A stretch of DNA of 64,000 nucleotides from Acidimicrobiales bacterium (GTDB lineage: Bacteria; Actinomycetota; Acidimicrobiia; Acidimicrobiales; JAHEJN01). A program made the translations under genes and the position numbers. The notes under the pieces are model-generated. The model was not told where the DNA came from. It ran no database searches and was given only the letters and a program-made list of their open reading frames with translations. This document shows, piece by piece, positions 25,354 to 33,305 of this stretch; the first letter of the stretch is position 1; the number at the start of each line of letters is the position of its first letter. The DNA lies in assembly GCA_024638845.1 (NCBI GenBank), contig JAHEJN010000008.1:1-64000 (forward strand). Direction: 5' to 3'.

Positions 25354-25646
25354 CACCGCGCCGCTACCGCCGACACCCACAGAGCCTCTGGCGGTACTCG
25401 CTGCGCGGTGTGCTGGTGTGTCCGCCGGGTACCGACGTCTCGCACCTGGTCGGCACGCCTGGCGACGTCGTGTGGTCGCTGCTCGACCGACCAACGAGCG
25501 TCGGGGCACTGGCCGCCGACCTCGCCGCGGCATTCGACGCTCCTGTCGAGGAGATCGGCCACGACGTGCAGACACTGCTCGACGAGCTCACAGCCATCGG
25601 TGCCGTGCAGCTACTGCTCGATCGTTCAGACGAGCCCGAGGCGTAG
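25350..25646 (+). CDS. small PqqD-like protein
   Basis: 98 residues, ATGA overlap with the nucleotidyltransferase gene. RGVLVCPPGTDVSHLVGTPGDVVWSLLDRP and TSVGALAADLAAAFDAPVEEIGHDVQTLLDELTAIGAV give the strand-helix-helix-helix pattern of PqqD, a chaperone that presents peptides to modifying enzymes. The operon thus has a second, free-standing copy besides the one fused to the kinase. Its 3' end overlaps the convergent oxidase gene by 21 bp. Confidence 0.75.
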   Translation: MTPRRYRRHPQSLWRYSLRGVLVCPPGTDVSHLVGTPGDVVWSLLDRPTSVGALAADLAAAFDAPVEEIGHDVQTLLDELTAIGAVQLLLDRSDEPEA

Positions 25647-26948
25647 CGAGAGATCACTGGCCATGCGCCGGCCGGGGTCGAGGCGGTCGCGCTCGGCCCG
25701 CCATTCGTCGATCCGTGGGTACATGGCGGCCAGCAGATCGGGTCGGAGGCGGGCGTCCTTGGTCAGATAGATCCGCCCTCCGGCGCCGACCACCACGTCA
25801 TCGAGTGCATCGAGCAGGGTCGCGGTAGCAGGGTCGTTCGCGGCGAGATCGACCGCCAGCGTCCAGCCGGGCTGTGGGAACGACAGCGGCGCGGCGTCGG
25901 CTGCTCCGAATCGCTTGAGCACGACGAGCGATGGAGGCACGGTGCCGTTCGCCAGCCGCTCGGCACAGGTCCGGACGGCATCCGCTGCATCGACGGGGAC
26001 GGCCATCTGCCACTGGGTGAAACCAGTCGGGCCGTACAACCGTCCCCACGACGCCACGGCGTCGAGCGGATGGAAGAAGCGGGCGAAGCTGCCGGCGGTG
26101 GTGCGCGGCCGAAGCGGCGCCCGGCGCCACCAGATCTCGTTGAACACCCTGGTGACCGGGGGCTGCACGACGTTGACGGGAAGCGGCGGCACCGTCGCAC
26201 GCGTCGAACCGGTGGCGCGGACAGGGGCCGCTTGGTCGAGATGATCGGCTGCATCGATGACGCCTCGACCACCGCGTGCGGGATCAGCGAGATCGAGCCA
26301 CGCGACGGTGTACTCGTGGGCAGCGTCGGCCTCGACCAGTGCGGTCATGACGGCGTCGATGTCGCCGTGCCGTCGAGTGGTGACGGCGAGCCGGTCACCT
26401 GCCACCGGTCGTAGGGCAACGGTTGCCTCGGTGATCACGCCGGTGAGACCCATTCCGCCCACGGTCGCCCAGAATGCCCGGCCCGACGCACCCTGAGGAT
26501 CGAGTCGATGCAGCCGGCCATCGGCGGTGATCAGGTCGAGTGACCGCACGTGTGATCCCAGCGAGCCCGAACGGTGGTGGTTCTTGCCGTGCACGTCGGC
26601 GGCGATGGCGCCTCCCAGCGTCACATCGGCGGTGCCCGGCACCACCGGGAAGAACCAACCCAGGGGCACGAGCTCGTCGATCAGCTCCCGCAGCGACCAT
26701 CCGGCACCCGCGGTCACGGTGGCCGAGTCGGTATCGACCGTGACGGGGGAGCGCAAGCCAAGTGTCGAGACCACGACGCCACCGGCCCGTTGAGCGGCGT
26801 CGCCGTAGGAGCGACCGAGCCCCCGCCCGATCACCCCGCGATCGGGCTCGGCCAGCGCCGCGCCGACCTCGGCCACCGTGATCGGCTCGCGCACGTCGCT
26901 GATGACTGCGGCCGTGCCGCCCCAGCCCGAGAGCAATCGACGGGTCAC
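25626..26948 (-). CDS. dprE1: decaprenylphospho-beta-D-ribofuranose 2-oxidase-like flavoprotein (DprE1-like)
   Basis: 440 residues from GTG 26948 (GTGA overlap with ubiA). An FAD_binding_4 domain fills the first ~180 residues (GRGLGRSYGDAA, PGTADVTLGGAIAADVHGKNHHR), and the C-terminal substrate domain ends LRLGLV like mycobacterial DprE1. The H-G-K-N-H-H-R-S-G-S-L-G-S-H stretch is diagnostic. The enzyme would oxidise the 2'-OH of polyprenyl-P-ribose in DPA synthesis. At the position aligned with Cys387 of M. tuberculosis, the target of covalent benzothiazinones, the sequence is GWTLAVD: Ala365. The active-site lysine of YLTKDAR (Lys397) is kept. Confidence 0.88.
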   Translation of the reverse strand: MTRRLLSGWGGTAAVISDVREPITVAEVGAALAEPDRGVIGRGLGRSYGDAAQRAGGVVVSTLGLRSPVTVDTDSATVTAGAGWSLRELIDELVPLGWFFPVVPGTADVTLGGAIAADVHGKNHHRSGSLGSHVRSLDLITADGRLHRLDPQGASGRAFWATVGGMGLTGVITEATVALRPVAGDRLAVTTRRHGDIDAVMTALVEADAAHEYTVAWLDLADPARGGRGVIDAADHLDQAAPVRATGSTRATVPPLPVNVVQPPVTRVFNEIWWRRAPLRPRTTAGSFARFFHPLDAVASWGRLYGPTGFTQWQMAVPVDAADAVRTCAERLANGTVPPSLVVLKRFGAADAAPLSFPQPGWTLAVDLAANDPATATLLDALDDVVVGAGGRIYLTKDARLRPDLLAAMYPRIDEWRAERDRLDPGRRMASDLSLRLGLV

Positions 26949-27793
26949 GTCGCAGCCGCCCACACGAAGGCCGCGGCCCACACCAGTGCGGCCGCTTCGA
27001 GCCGACCGTCGGAGAGGAACACCGCCACGGGGTCGCCGCCCTCGTCGTCACGCCGCGTCAGCCACCAGTACCGCACGATGGCCACCGCGAAGGCGAACGT
27101 CGCCACGATTCGAGCGACCACCCCACCGTCGACCTCGACGGCCCATCCGGCATGACCGGCAACGGCGACGGCGCCGGAGACCACGACGAGCGCCTCGAGT
27201 GACCCGGCCCGGTAGCGGGCGAGCACCGTCCGGCCGCTACCGGCGTGGGCGTGCTTCTCACACCAGCGCTTCCTGGTGACCACGAACACCCCGGTCGCCG
27301 ACACGACGGTGAGGAACCACGTCGAAGCCCGGACGTCGACCGCCACCGCGCCGCCCACCGCCCGGAGCAGGAAGCCCGATGCGAGCAGCGCCAGCTCGAG
27401 CCAGGGCACTCGCTTCAGCGCCGACGAGTAGGCGAAGGTCACCACGAGGTAGGTGGCGACTACGGCGGAGAGCTCAGACCGAACTGCCGCGGCCGACGAC
27501 AAGGCGAAGACCACGAGGGCCACGGCCACGAGACGGGCATGGCGTGCGTCGAGGTCGCCGGAGGCGATCGGACGACTCGACTTGATGGGATGGAGCCGGT
27601 CACTGTCGCGGTCGATCGCGTCGTTCACCAGGTAGCCGGCCGATGAGGCCGCGCAGAACGCGACGAATGCCACTCCTGCCCGCCAGAGGGCCGACCATTC
27701 GTCCATGAGCCCCGCCCCGGCGGTAGCGGCGAACACCAGCAGGTTCTTCACCCACTGGTGCGGACGCATAGCCCGCCACAACGGCCGGATCAT
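26945..27793 (-). CDS. ubiA: UbiA-family prenyltransferase, decaprenyl-phosphate phosphoribosyltransferase-like
   Basis: 282 residues from ATG 27793, overlapping dprE2 as ATGA and dprE1 as GTGA. MRPHQWVKNLLVFA is the usual N-terminal motif of 5-phosphoribosyl-1-pyrophosphate:decaprenyl-phosphate transferases, and VNDAIDRDSDRLHPIKSSRPIASG carries the N-D-x-x-D-x-x-x-D metal site of UbiA proteins. Around eight transmembrane helices follow. Context between DprE1- and DprE2-like genes makes synthesis of polyprenyl-P-phosphoribose, the first committed DPA step, much more likely than quinone prenylation. The open frame upstream of 27793 is antisense-like shadow. Confidence 0.88.
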   Translation of the reverse strand: MIRPLWRAMRPHQWVKNLLVFAATAGAGLMDEWSALWRAGVAFVAFCAASSAGYLVNDAIDRDSDRLHPIKSSRPIASGDLDARHARLVAVALVVFALSSAAAVRSELSAVVATYLVVTFAYSSALKRVPWLELALLASGFLLRAVGGAVAVDVRASTWFLTVVSATGVFVVTRKRWCEKHAHAGSGRTVLARYRAGSLEALVVVSGAVAVAGHAGWAVEVDGGVVARIVATFAFAVAIVRYWWLTRRDDEGGDPVAVFLSDGRLEAAALVWAAAFVWAAAT

Positions 27794-28539
27794 CGTTCGG
27801 ACAAACGACGCCACAAGGCCTTGGGGAGTATCCGCAGCGCAGGCGTCAGAGCCAGGGGTGCCGGGGCCCAGACGACCGACTTGCCCTTGACCAGCCCGTC
27901 GACGACCGCGTCGGCGACCGCGGCTGCATCGGTGGCAAGGGGCTGAGGCGCGAGACCCGCAGTCATCTTCGTGTGCACGAACCCGGGACGGACCACCATG
28001 ACCCTGGCGCCGGTGCCGGCCAGGGCGTGGTCGAGGCCGAGGGCGAAGGCGTCGAATCCGGCCTTCGCTGACGCATAGGGCAGGTTGCCGAGTCGGGGGC
28101 GCATGGCAGCCACCGACGAGAACGCGACCAACGTGCCGTGTCCCTGAGCGGCGAGGCAGCGGGCCACGGCCTGGCACGCGGCCGCGGCGCCGGCATGGTT
28201 CACGCTGATCAACCTCGCCACCTCCTCAGGGGTTGTCTCCAGGCTGAATGGTTGACCGAGATCGCCGTGGGCGACGATCGCCAGGTCGATGTCGCCGAGC
28301 CACTCGGCGGCCTCATCGACCATCGTTGCATGTTCAGTGGGGTCGGCTGCGTCGAAGTGGAAGGTCCTGACCTCGGCCGTGAAGCGATCGGCTACCGCCG
28401 ACGCGAGCGCATCGGCGCTCCGAGCGGCCAACCCGACCCGCACCAAGGTGACGTCGAGTCGGTCGAGTACGGCAAGAGCCAGATCCGAGCCGCCGCCGAC
28501 CACGAGGGCGGTCTGGGGGCGACCGAAGGCGTCGTTCAT
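27790..28539 (-). CDS. dprE2: decaprenylphospho-beta-D-erythro-pentofuranosid-2-ulose 2-reductase-like SDR (DprE2-like)
   Basis: 249 residues. It opens MNDAFGRPQTALVVGGGSDL, matching the N-terminus of mycobacterial DprE2 (D-A-x-G-N-P-Q-T), with VAFSSVAAMR and the catalytic Y-x-x-x-K in LPYASAKAG. The C-terminus KGKSVVWAPAPLAL also parallels DprE2. It should reduce the keto intermediate made by DprE1 to polyprenyl-P-arabinose. The gene starts 9 bp after the GGDEF gene and overlaps ubiA by 4 nt, so all four minus-strand genes look like one transcript. Confidence 0.88.
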   Translation of the reverse strand: MNDAFGRPQTALVVGGGSDLALAVLDRLDVTLVRVGLAARSADALASAVADRFTAEVRTFHFDAADPTEHATMVDEAAEWLGDIDLAIVAHGDLGQPFSLETTPEEVARLISVNHAGAAAACQAVARCLAAQGHGTLVAFSSVAAMRPRLGNLPYASAKAGFDAFALGLDHALAGTGARVMVVRPGFVHTKMTAGLAPQPLATDAAAVADAVVDGLVKGKSVVWAPAPLALTPALRILPKALWRRLSER

Positions 28540-28548
28540 CGGCGTCGC

Positions 28549-30189
28549 TCAGTCGCGGCGTTCGCGACGACCGCCGCCGCGTCCCGCGACGGCCACGCCC
28601 TGACGGGCTCGCTTGACGGCGTACTGGGCCTCGTCGGCGGCACGGAGAAGGTCACTCGGCGTCCCCGTCGTGCTCGACGCCACGGCGATACCACAGGACA
28701 CGCTCACGGGCGGATCATCGAGCCGGGCCACCAGCTCGTCGATTCGCTGGGCGATCTGGTCGGCCTCGCGACGTCCGCCGCGTTCGATCACGATGCAGAA
28801 CTCGTCGCCGCCGATCCGGCACACCTCACTGCTCGGGTAGGCCGCGACCGCTGCTCGGAGCTGCGCGGCGACGTCGATGAGCACCTTGTCTCCGACGGAG
28901 TGGCCCTGCGTGTCGTTGATCACCTTCAGGCCGTCGAGATCGGCCATGATCAGCGCACACTCGGTCCGGGCCTCGACCGGTCGATCGAGCAGTGCACCGA
29001 GCCGCTGGTCGAGAACGCGGCGATTCGCCAGCCCGGTGAGCGGATCGCGTAGGGCCATGTCGATCACCTCGGCCAGTCGCTCGACCTTGTCGACCGATTG
29101 GGCCAGCTCGGTCGCCACCTGGTCGAGAATCTGGAGATCCCCGCCGTCGAAGGGGCCGCGGGCACCGCCGGTGCGGGCGAGCACGAACCCCCACAGCTTT
29201 CGGCCACCGTGAACCGGGGCCGCGATGACCCCGGCCGGCTGTCCCTCGGGCGACGCCAATGCCGTGGCCCGCAGGTGTGCGCTGCGGGGGACGTCGAAGG
29301 GGTGGATCTCCTCGTTCGGGAAGCGGACCTGGCCCGGCTCCAGCGTGCCGACGTTGACCAGAACCTCGACCTCGCGGCGTTGGGGGTTGTACCGGCCGAC
29401 GCTCACCGACGCTGCCCCCACCTCTCGCCGGGCCTCGTCGGCGATGAGGGCGACGACATCGGCGAGATCGTCGACCGCACTGATGGCCGCACTGATGCTC
29501 GAGAGCGCGTCGAACGGTCGTCGGCCGGCGGGTCGGAGCGAGGCCAACTGATCGAGCTGTTCATCGAGGGTCTGCACTCGGGCGAAGGCGTCCTGATCGA
29601 CGGCCGCGACAAAGGCGCGACCCAACATCGGGTCGAGGTGGGTGCCCGTGAGGTCCTCGACCCGTTCGGAAGCCGTTCTCACGTCGGGCACGTCGTCGAC
29701 CGAGGTGATGAGGTCGGCCACGACCGAGCCCACGGCAACCAGGCGCGCGATCACCGGGATGTCGTCGGCGGTCAGGTGTGACGGGCCACCGGAGCCATCC
29801 CATCGTTCGTGCTGATGCCGGAGCCCGTCGGCCACGGCCTCGAGGCCGGGAATCGCGTCGAGGATCGCGGCCGCCTGGGCGGCTGCGGCAACGCCGGTGG
29901 TGGGTCGGGTCGCGAGCGCCGATCCGAGCTCGGCCAACACGGCCGCCGCGAGCGCGTCGACTCTCGTTCCCGTGTCGATGTCGGAAGGCCGCAGGCAGAG
30001 GTCGACGACCGCGAAGCGCAGCGACGCCCGGCGAGCTGCGACCGGCGACAGCGTGGCGATCACCTGAGCGAGTGCAGTGGTGGAGCCGACAGCCTCGGCG
30101 CTGCGATCGGTACCCGAATAGGGCCGCGCGGGGTCGTCGGCTGGTCGTGATGGCACGGTTGTGCTCGGCTCGGCCGACGGCGTGGTCAT
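28549..30189 (-). CDS. GGDEF diguanylate cyclase with degenerate HD and GAF-like domains
   Basis: 546 residues. N-terminal region (~60-200) resembles an HD-GYP remnant: HQHERWDGSGGPSHL...IPVIARLVAVG keeps H-x-x-E-x-W-D-G-S-G but has GGP instead of GYP and no HD pair. A GAF-like domain spans ~215-370. The C-terminal GGDEF domain (~385-535) has DPLTGLANRR and an intact R-I-G-G-D-E-F. The residues where the inhibitory RxxD site would sit read YPSS, so product inhibition through that site is unlikely. Predicted to make cyclic di-GMP. Its start overlaps a leaderless upstream ORF, and the DPA genes follow. Confidence 0.88.
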   Translation of the reverse strand: MTTPSAEPSTTVPSRPADDPARPYSGTDRSAEAVGSTTALAQVIATLSPVAARRASLRFAVVDLCLRPSDIDTGTRVDALAAAVLAELGSALATRPTTGVAAAAQAAAILDAIPGLEAVADGLRHQHERWDGSGGPSHLTADDIPVIARLVAVGSVVADLITSVDDVPDVRTASERVEDLTGTHLDPMLGRAFVAAVDQDAFARVQTLDEQLDQLASLRPAGRRPFDALSSISAAISAVDDLADVVALIADEARREVGAASVSVGRYNPQRREVEVLVNVGTLEPGQVRFPNEEIHPFDVPRSAHLRATALASPEGQPAGVIAAPVHGGRKLWGFVLARTGGARGPFDGGDLQILDQVATELAQSVDKVERLAEVIDMALRDPLTGLANRRVLDQRLGALLDRPVEARTECALIMADLDGLKVINDTQGHSVGDKVLIDVAAQLRAAVAAYPSSEVCRIGGDEFCIVIERGGRREADQIAQRIDELVARLDDPPVSVSCGIAVASSTTGTPSDLLRAADEAQYAVKRARQGVAVAGRGGGRRERRD

Positions 30190-30233
30190 TGGCTACCACG
30201 ACCCCATTGTCCGCCCAGAGACGGGTGTCGCAT
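30186..30233 (-). CDS. leaderless 15-residue upstream ORF coupled to the GGDEF gene
   Basis: ATG 30233 lies 6 nt after a TACGAT box. The frame encodes MRHPSLGGQWGRGSQ and stops with TGA that overlaps the GGDEF ATG as ATGA. Likely a coupling or regulatory leader peptide; no domain. Confidence 0.5.
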   Translation of the reverse strand: MRHPSLGGQWGRGSQ

Positions 30234-30239
30234 CGGCCC

Positions 30240-30245
30240 ATCGTA
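30240..30245 (-). promoter_or_regulatory. -10 box (TACGAT) for the GGDEF-DPA operon
   Basis: TACGAT on the minus strand, 6 nt before the upstream-ORF ATG at 30233. Confidence 0.5.
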
Positions 30246-30292
30246 GGGACAATCGACGCGCCTGGCGAACACGGCGCCGCCGAGGCCGCTGG

Positions 30293-30298
30293 TAGCCT
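30293..30298 (+). promoter_or_regulatory. -10 box of leaderless promoter (TAGCCT)
   Basis: TAGCCT is 8 nt before GTG 30307 of a 29-residue membrane ORF. Confidence 0.45.
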
Positions 30299-30306
30299 CG
30301 TCGTCC

Positions 30307-30396
30307 GTGAGCACCCGGGGTCTGATCATCACCGCGCTGGTATGCGGACTCGCCATTCTCGTGGCCTTCGCCGTACAGCTCCTCGTCGCCGGCTGA
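30307..30396 (+). CDS. 29-residue single-pass membrane protein (small ORF)
   Basis: GTG 30307 opens VSTRGLIITALVCGLAILVA and continues FAVQLLVAG before TGA. A short polar, positively charged N-terminus precedes ~22 hydrophobic residues, so it would be a single membrane helix with the N-terminus inside. The TAGCCT box 8 nt upstream supports leaderless expression. It lies 69 bp before the peptidase gene. Function unknown; it could be a small regulator of a membrane complex. Chance occurrence cannot be excluded. Confidence 0.5.
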   Translation: MSTRGLIITALVCGLAILVAFAVQLLVAG

Positions 30397-30433
30397 GCCC
30401 GTCGTCGATGGGCCGTCCGGATCAGTGCCGTGC

Positions 30434-30439
30434 TATGAT
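30434..30439 (+). promoter_or_regulatory. -10 box (TATGAT)
   Basis: TATGAT lies 26 nt before ATG 30466 of the M23 peptidase gene, giving a short leader. Confidence 0.5.
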
Positions 30440-30465
30440 CTGCGACGCAAGCGGGCGCCGCGCTC

Positions 30466-31767
30466 ATGCCACTTTGCGTTCCGACGCTTGCTCACCACCG
30501 TCGAATCCTCGCCGTCAGCACGGCGATCGCGCTCGCGCTCGCGCTCTTCGTCGGGGCGGCCACGACGGCGCCCGCCCAGGAGAGCGCCGATCTCGACAGC
30601 GAGTATCTCGAGGATCGTCTCCAGCACGATGCACTCCTGAACGAGAATCGTCAGAACGCCCAGGCCACCGAGCAGCGCCTCAACGAGGCGTCGGTCGAGC
30701 TCGATGTCCTGTCCCGCACCGCCACCGAGCTCGAGGCCGGCATCGCTGCGCTCGATGGTGAGATCGCTGCGGCCCAGCTGCTCTACGACGCCGAGCTCGA
30801 AGCTCAGGCCCGGGCCATCCGCGACGCCGCTGCGGTTCGGACCCAGATCGCCGAAACCCAACAGGAGCTCGAGACCTGGGAGGCCGTGGCGACCGAACGA
30901 GCGGTCGCGGCCTACATCTCGCCGGTGCGCACGCCTCGGTTCGTTCCCTACCTGCAAGCGGGATCGATGACCGAGCTCCAGCGCAAGATGGCGATCCTCG
31001 CCGTGATCGCCGACGACGACGCCGCGCTGATCGACGGCCTGCGGTCGAGCCGGGCCGAGCTCGACGACCGCCTGGCCGAACAGGAGTACCTCGAGGCGAA
31101 GGCCGACGAAGGGCGCTCCGTCACGAACGCGGCGCGGGCCGAGCTCGATGCCAAGCGCGCCGAACAGGAGGCGCTCCGAGCCGAGCTCCAGGCCAGGATC
31201 GAGGAGTTCCAGGCCGAGGTCGATGCGCTGGCCGCGGCGCAGGCGGAGCTGAACCGCATCATTGCCACGAGAGAGGCGCGCTTCCGCGCCGAGGCCGAAG
31301 CTCGTGCCCGGTGGCGCGACGAGTGTGCCGCAGGGCTCACGCCGGTGACCGACGACGGTGCGCCCGTCGACTGCTCGACCCTCGCCGAGCTGCCCCCGCC
31401 GAGCTCGCTGTCGTGGCCCTCGGCCGGCGTGGTGAGCTCAGAGTACGGCGAGCGCTGGGGTCGGATGCACCAGGGCCTCGACATCGCCGCGCCGGACGGC
31501 ACGACCATCGTCGCCGCCGAGGACGGGGTGGTCTTCTTCGCCGGATGGCTCGGCGGGTACGGGAACACCACGATCATCGACCACGGCGGGGGCGTCATGA
31601 CCCTCTACGGCCACCAGAGCTCACTGTGGGTGTCCGAGCAACAACAGGTCGCTCGCGGCGAGGGCATCGGCGCCATGGGATCGACGGGGAACTCGACGGG
31701 ACCGCACCTTCACTTCGAGACGCGCGTGAACGGTGCGGCGGTGAACCCGCGCCAGTTCCTCGGCTGA
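30466..31767 (+). CDS. secreted coiled-coil M23 metallopeptidase (EnvC/NlpD-like)
   Basis: 433 residues. A signal peptide (~1-38, cleaved after PAQ or near it) leads into a long Glu/Ala-rich coiled coil (~40-275). The C-terminal LytM/M23 domain (~320-430) has M-H-Q-G-L-D (first zinc ligands H and D), YGHQSS, and the H-L-H-F-E motif with the third ligand, so the zinc site looks complete and catalytic. Such proteins cleave peptidoglycan cross-links or activate amidases at division. It is exported to the wall, and no partner is obvious next door. Confidence 0.9.
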   Translation: MPLCVPTLAHHRRILAVSTAIALALALFVGAATTAPAQESADLDSEYLEDRLQHDALLNENRQNAQATEQRLNEASVELDVLSRTATELEAGIAALDGEIAAAQLLYDAELEAQARAIRDAAAVRTQIAETQQELETWEAVATERAVAAYISPVRTPRFVPYLQAGSMTELQRKMAILAVIADDDAALIDGLRSSRAELDDRLAEQEYLEAKADEGRSVTNAARAELDAKRAEQEALRAELQARIEEFQAEVDALAAAQAELNRIIATREARFRAEAEARARWRDECAAGLTPVTDDGAPVDCSTLAELPPPSSLSWPSAGVVSSEYGERWGRMHQGLDIAAPDGTTIVAAEDGVVFFAGWLGGYGNTTIIDHGGGVMTLYGHQSSLWVSEQQQVARGEGIGAMGSTGNSTGPHLHFETRVNGAAVNPRQFLG

Positions 31768-31813
31768 CACCGAGCCGGTTCCCGAGGATCAGCGCTCGGG
31801 GAAGCGTGCTGGG

Positions 31814-31819
31814 TAGAGT
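31814..31819 (+). promoter_or_regulatory. -10 box of leaderless promoter (TAGAGT)
   Basis: TAGAGT is 7 nt before ATG 31827 of the dihydrolipoyl dehydrogenase gene, starting the lipoate-enzyme operon. Confidence 0.55.
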
Positions 31820-31826
31820 GCGCCGC

Positions 31827-33227
31827 ATGCCAACTCATGACCTGGTGATCATCGGTGGAGGCCCTGGTGGCGAAGCGGCTGCGTTGTACGGCGCGAGCGC
31901 AGGCCTCGATGTCGGGCTCGTCGAGGTCAACAAGGTGGGCGGCACGTGCCTGCACGTCGGCTGCATCCCGGCCAAGGAGCTGCTCGAGACGGCCTCGGTG
32001 TTCCGTGCCGTCGAACGCGCTGGCGAATTCGGCGTCAACACCTCGGCACCCACCGTCGACTTCGCGGTGACCCAACAACGCAAGCAGGCGGTGATCGATC
32101 GACTCCACAACGGGCTCAGCGGCCTGTTGAAGAGCCGCAAGGTCACCATGTACGACGGAATGGGCTCCCTGCACGCCGATCACACGGTCCGTGTCACCGG
32201 CGGAGCCTCCGGCGACATCGAGGTCACCGGTACCAACGTGGTGCTCTCGACCGGCTCGCTGCCCCGAACGATCCCCGGCTTCGACATCGACGGCCAGATC
32301 GTGCTCACCTCCGACGAGGTGCTGTCGCTGCAGTCGGTCCCGGGTTCGGTGGCCGTCGTCGGTGGCGGTGCCATCGGCTGTGAGTTCGCCTCGATGCTGT
32401 CGGATCTCGGCGCCGAGGTCACCATCTTCGAGTTCCTGCCCCGCATTCTCGCCGGAGCCGATGAGGACCTCGCCCGCATCGTCGAGCGGTCGTTCAAGAA
32501 GCGCGGTATCGGCATCAAGACCGGAGTGGCCGTGAAGGGCCACACCCCCAACCCCGAGGGCGGGACCTTGTTGCACTACGGCGAAGACGATTCGAGCGCG
32601 GTCGACAAGGTCATCATCTCGGTCGGCCGCCGTCCGCGTTCGGAAGCGCTCGGGCTCGACGGCACCGGCGTCGTGGTCGACGAGCGCGGCTTCGTCGTGG
32701 TCGACGAGCTGTGTCGCACCGCCGAAACGGGCGTGTACGCCATCGGTGATCTCATCGACACCGCTCAGCTCGCGCACGTCGCCTACGCCGAGGGCGTCAC
32801 CATCGTGAAGGACATCCTCGGCGAGAGCCCGGTCCCGGTCGACTACGCCAATGTCCCCTGGGCCATCTACTGTCACCCCGAGGTCGCCTTCGCGGGCATG
32901 ACCGAGGAGGCAGCCGCCGAGGCGGGCATCGACGTGGCCATCTCCAAGCACCGCTTCACCGCCAACGGAAGAGCTCTGATCGTCGGCGAGACCGAAGGCA
33001 TGGTGAAGATCGTGGCCGAGAAGCAGGCCGACGGAAGCGCCGGTCGGCTTCTCGGCGTGCACCTCGCCGGCCCGTGGGTGACCGAGCAGCTGGGCCAGGG
33101 CTACCTGGCCGTGAACTGGGAGGCGACGGTCGCCGACATCGCCCAGTTCATCCAACCCCACCCGTCGCTCAGTGAGCTGTTCGGCGAGTCGGTGATGGCC
33201 CTCACCGGGCGCAGCATCCACGGGTGA
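31827..33227 (+). CDS. lpdA: dihydrolipoyl dehydrogenase (E3)
   Basis: 466 residues. GGGPGGEAAALYGA is the FAD Rossmann loop, GGTCLHVGCIPAKELL gives the redox pair Cys41/Cys46, AVVGGGAIGCEFASML is the NAD loop, and the C-terminus has P-H-P-S-L-S-E with the catalytic His-Glu of the dimer partner. It reoxidises lipoyl groups of 2-oxoacid dehydrogenase complexes in the cytoplasm, making NADH. It is followed at once by the E2 subunit and the lipoate-attachment enzymes, a functional operon; no E1 subunit is in the window. Confidence 0.95.
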   Translation: MPTHDLVIIGGGPGGEAAALYGASAGLDVGLVEVNKVGGTCLHVGCIPAKELLETASVFRAVERAGEFGVNTSAPTVDFAVTQQRKQAVIDRLHNGLSGLLKSRKVTMYDGMGSLHADHTVRVTGGASGDIEVTGTNVVLSTGSLPRTIPGFDIDGQIVLTSDEVLSLQSVPGSVAVVGGGAIGCEFASMLSDLGAEVTIFEFLPRILAGADEDLARIVERSFKKRGIGIKTGVAVKGHTPNPEGGTLLHYGEDDSSAVDKVIISVGRRPRSEALGLDGTGVVVDERGFVVVDELCRTAETGVYAIGDLIDTAQLAHVAYAEGVTIVKDILGESPVPVDYANVPWAIYCHPEVAFAGMTEEAAAEAGIDVAISKHRFTANGRALIVGETEGMVKIVAEKQADGSAGRLLGVHLAGPWVTEQLGQGYLAVNWEATVADIAQFIQPHPSLSELFGESVMALTGRSIHG

Positions 33228-33230
33228 TAC

Positions 33231-33305
33231 ATGATTGAACGAGCAAACGCGCGGTTGCACCGATCCACCAGAACGCCAGCATTCACGAGGAGCGCAAGCC
33301 AATGA
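33231..33305 (+). other. 24-codon ORF bridging lpdA and the E2 gene
   Basis: ATG 33231, 3 nt after the lpdA stop, opens MIERANARLHRSTRTPAFTR and ends in TGA overlapping the E2 start as ATGA. It fills the whole intergenic gap. No promoter box precedes it. It could carry ribosomes between the genes, but a chance open frame is quite possible because the E2 start also has its own GAGGAGCG site. Confidence 0.25.

Noticed and set aside
23105-25646. RiPP (lasso-type) cluster suggested by PqqD and HprK-like genes
   Set aside because: No precursor peptide, leader peptidase or cyclase; all junctions overlap, leaving no space for a small gene.
31710-33302. 530-codon minus-strand frame opposite lpdA
   Set aside because: The sense strand encodes complete dihydrolipoyl dehydrogenase.
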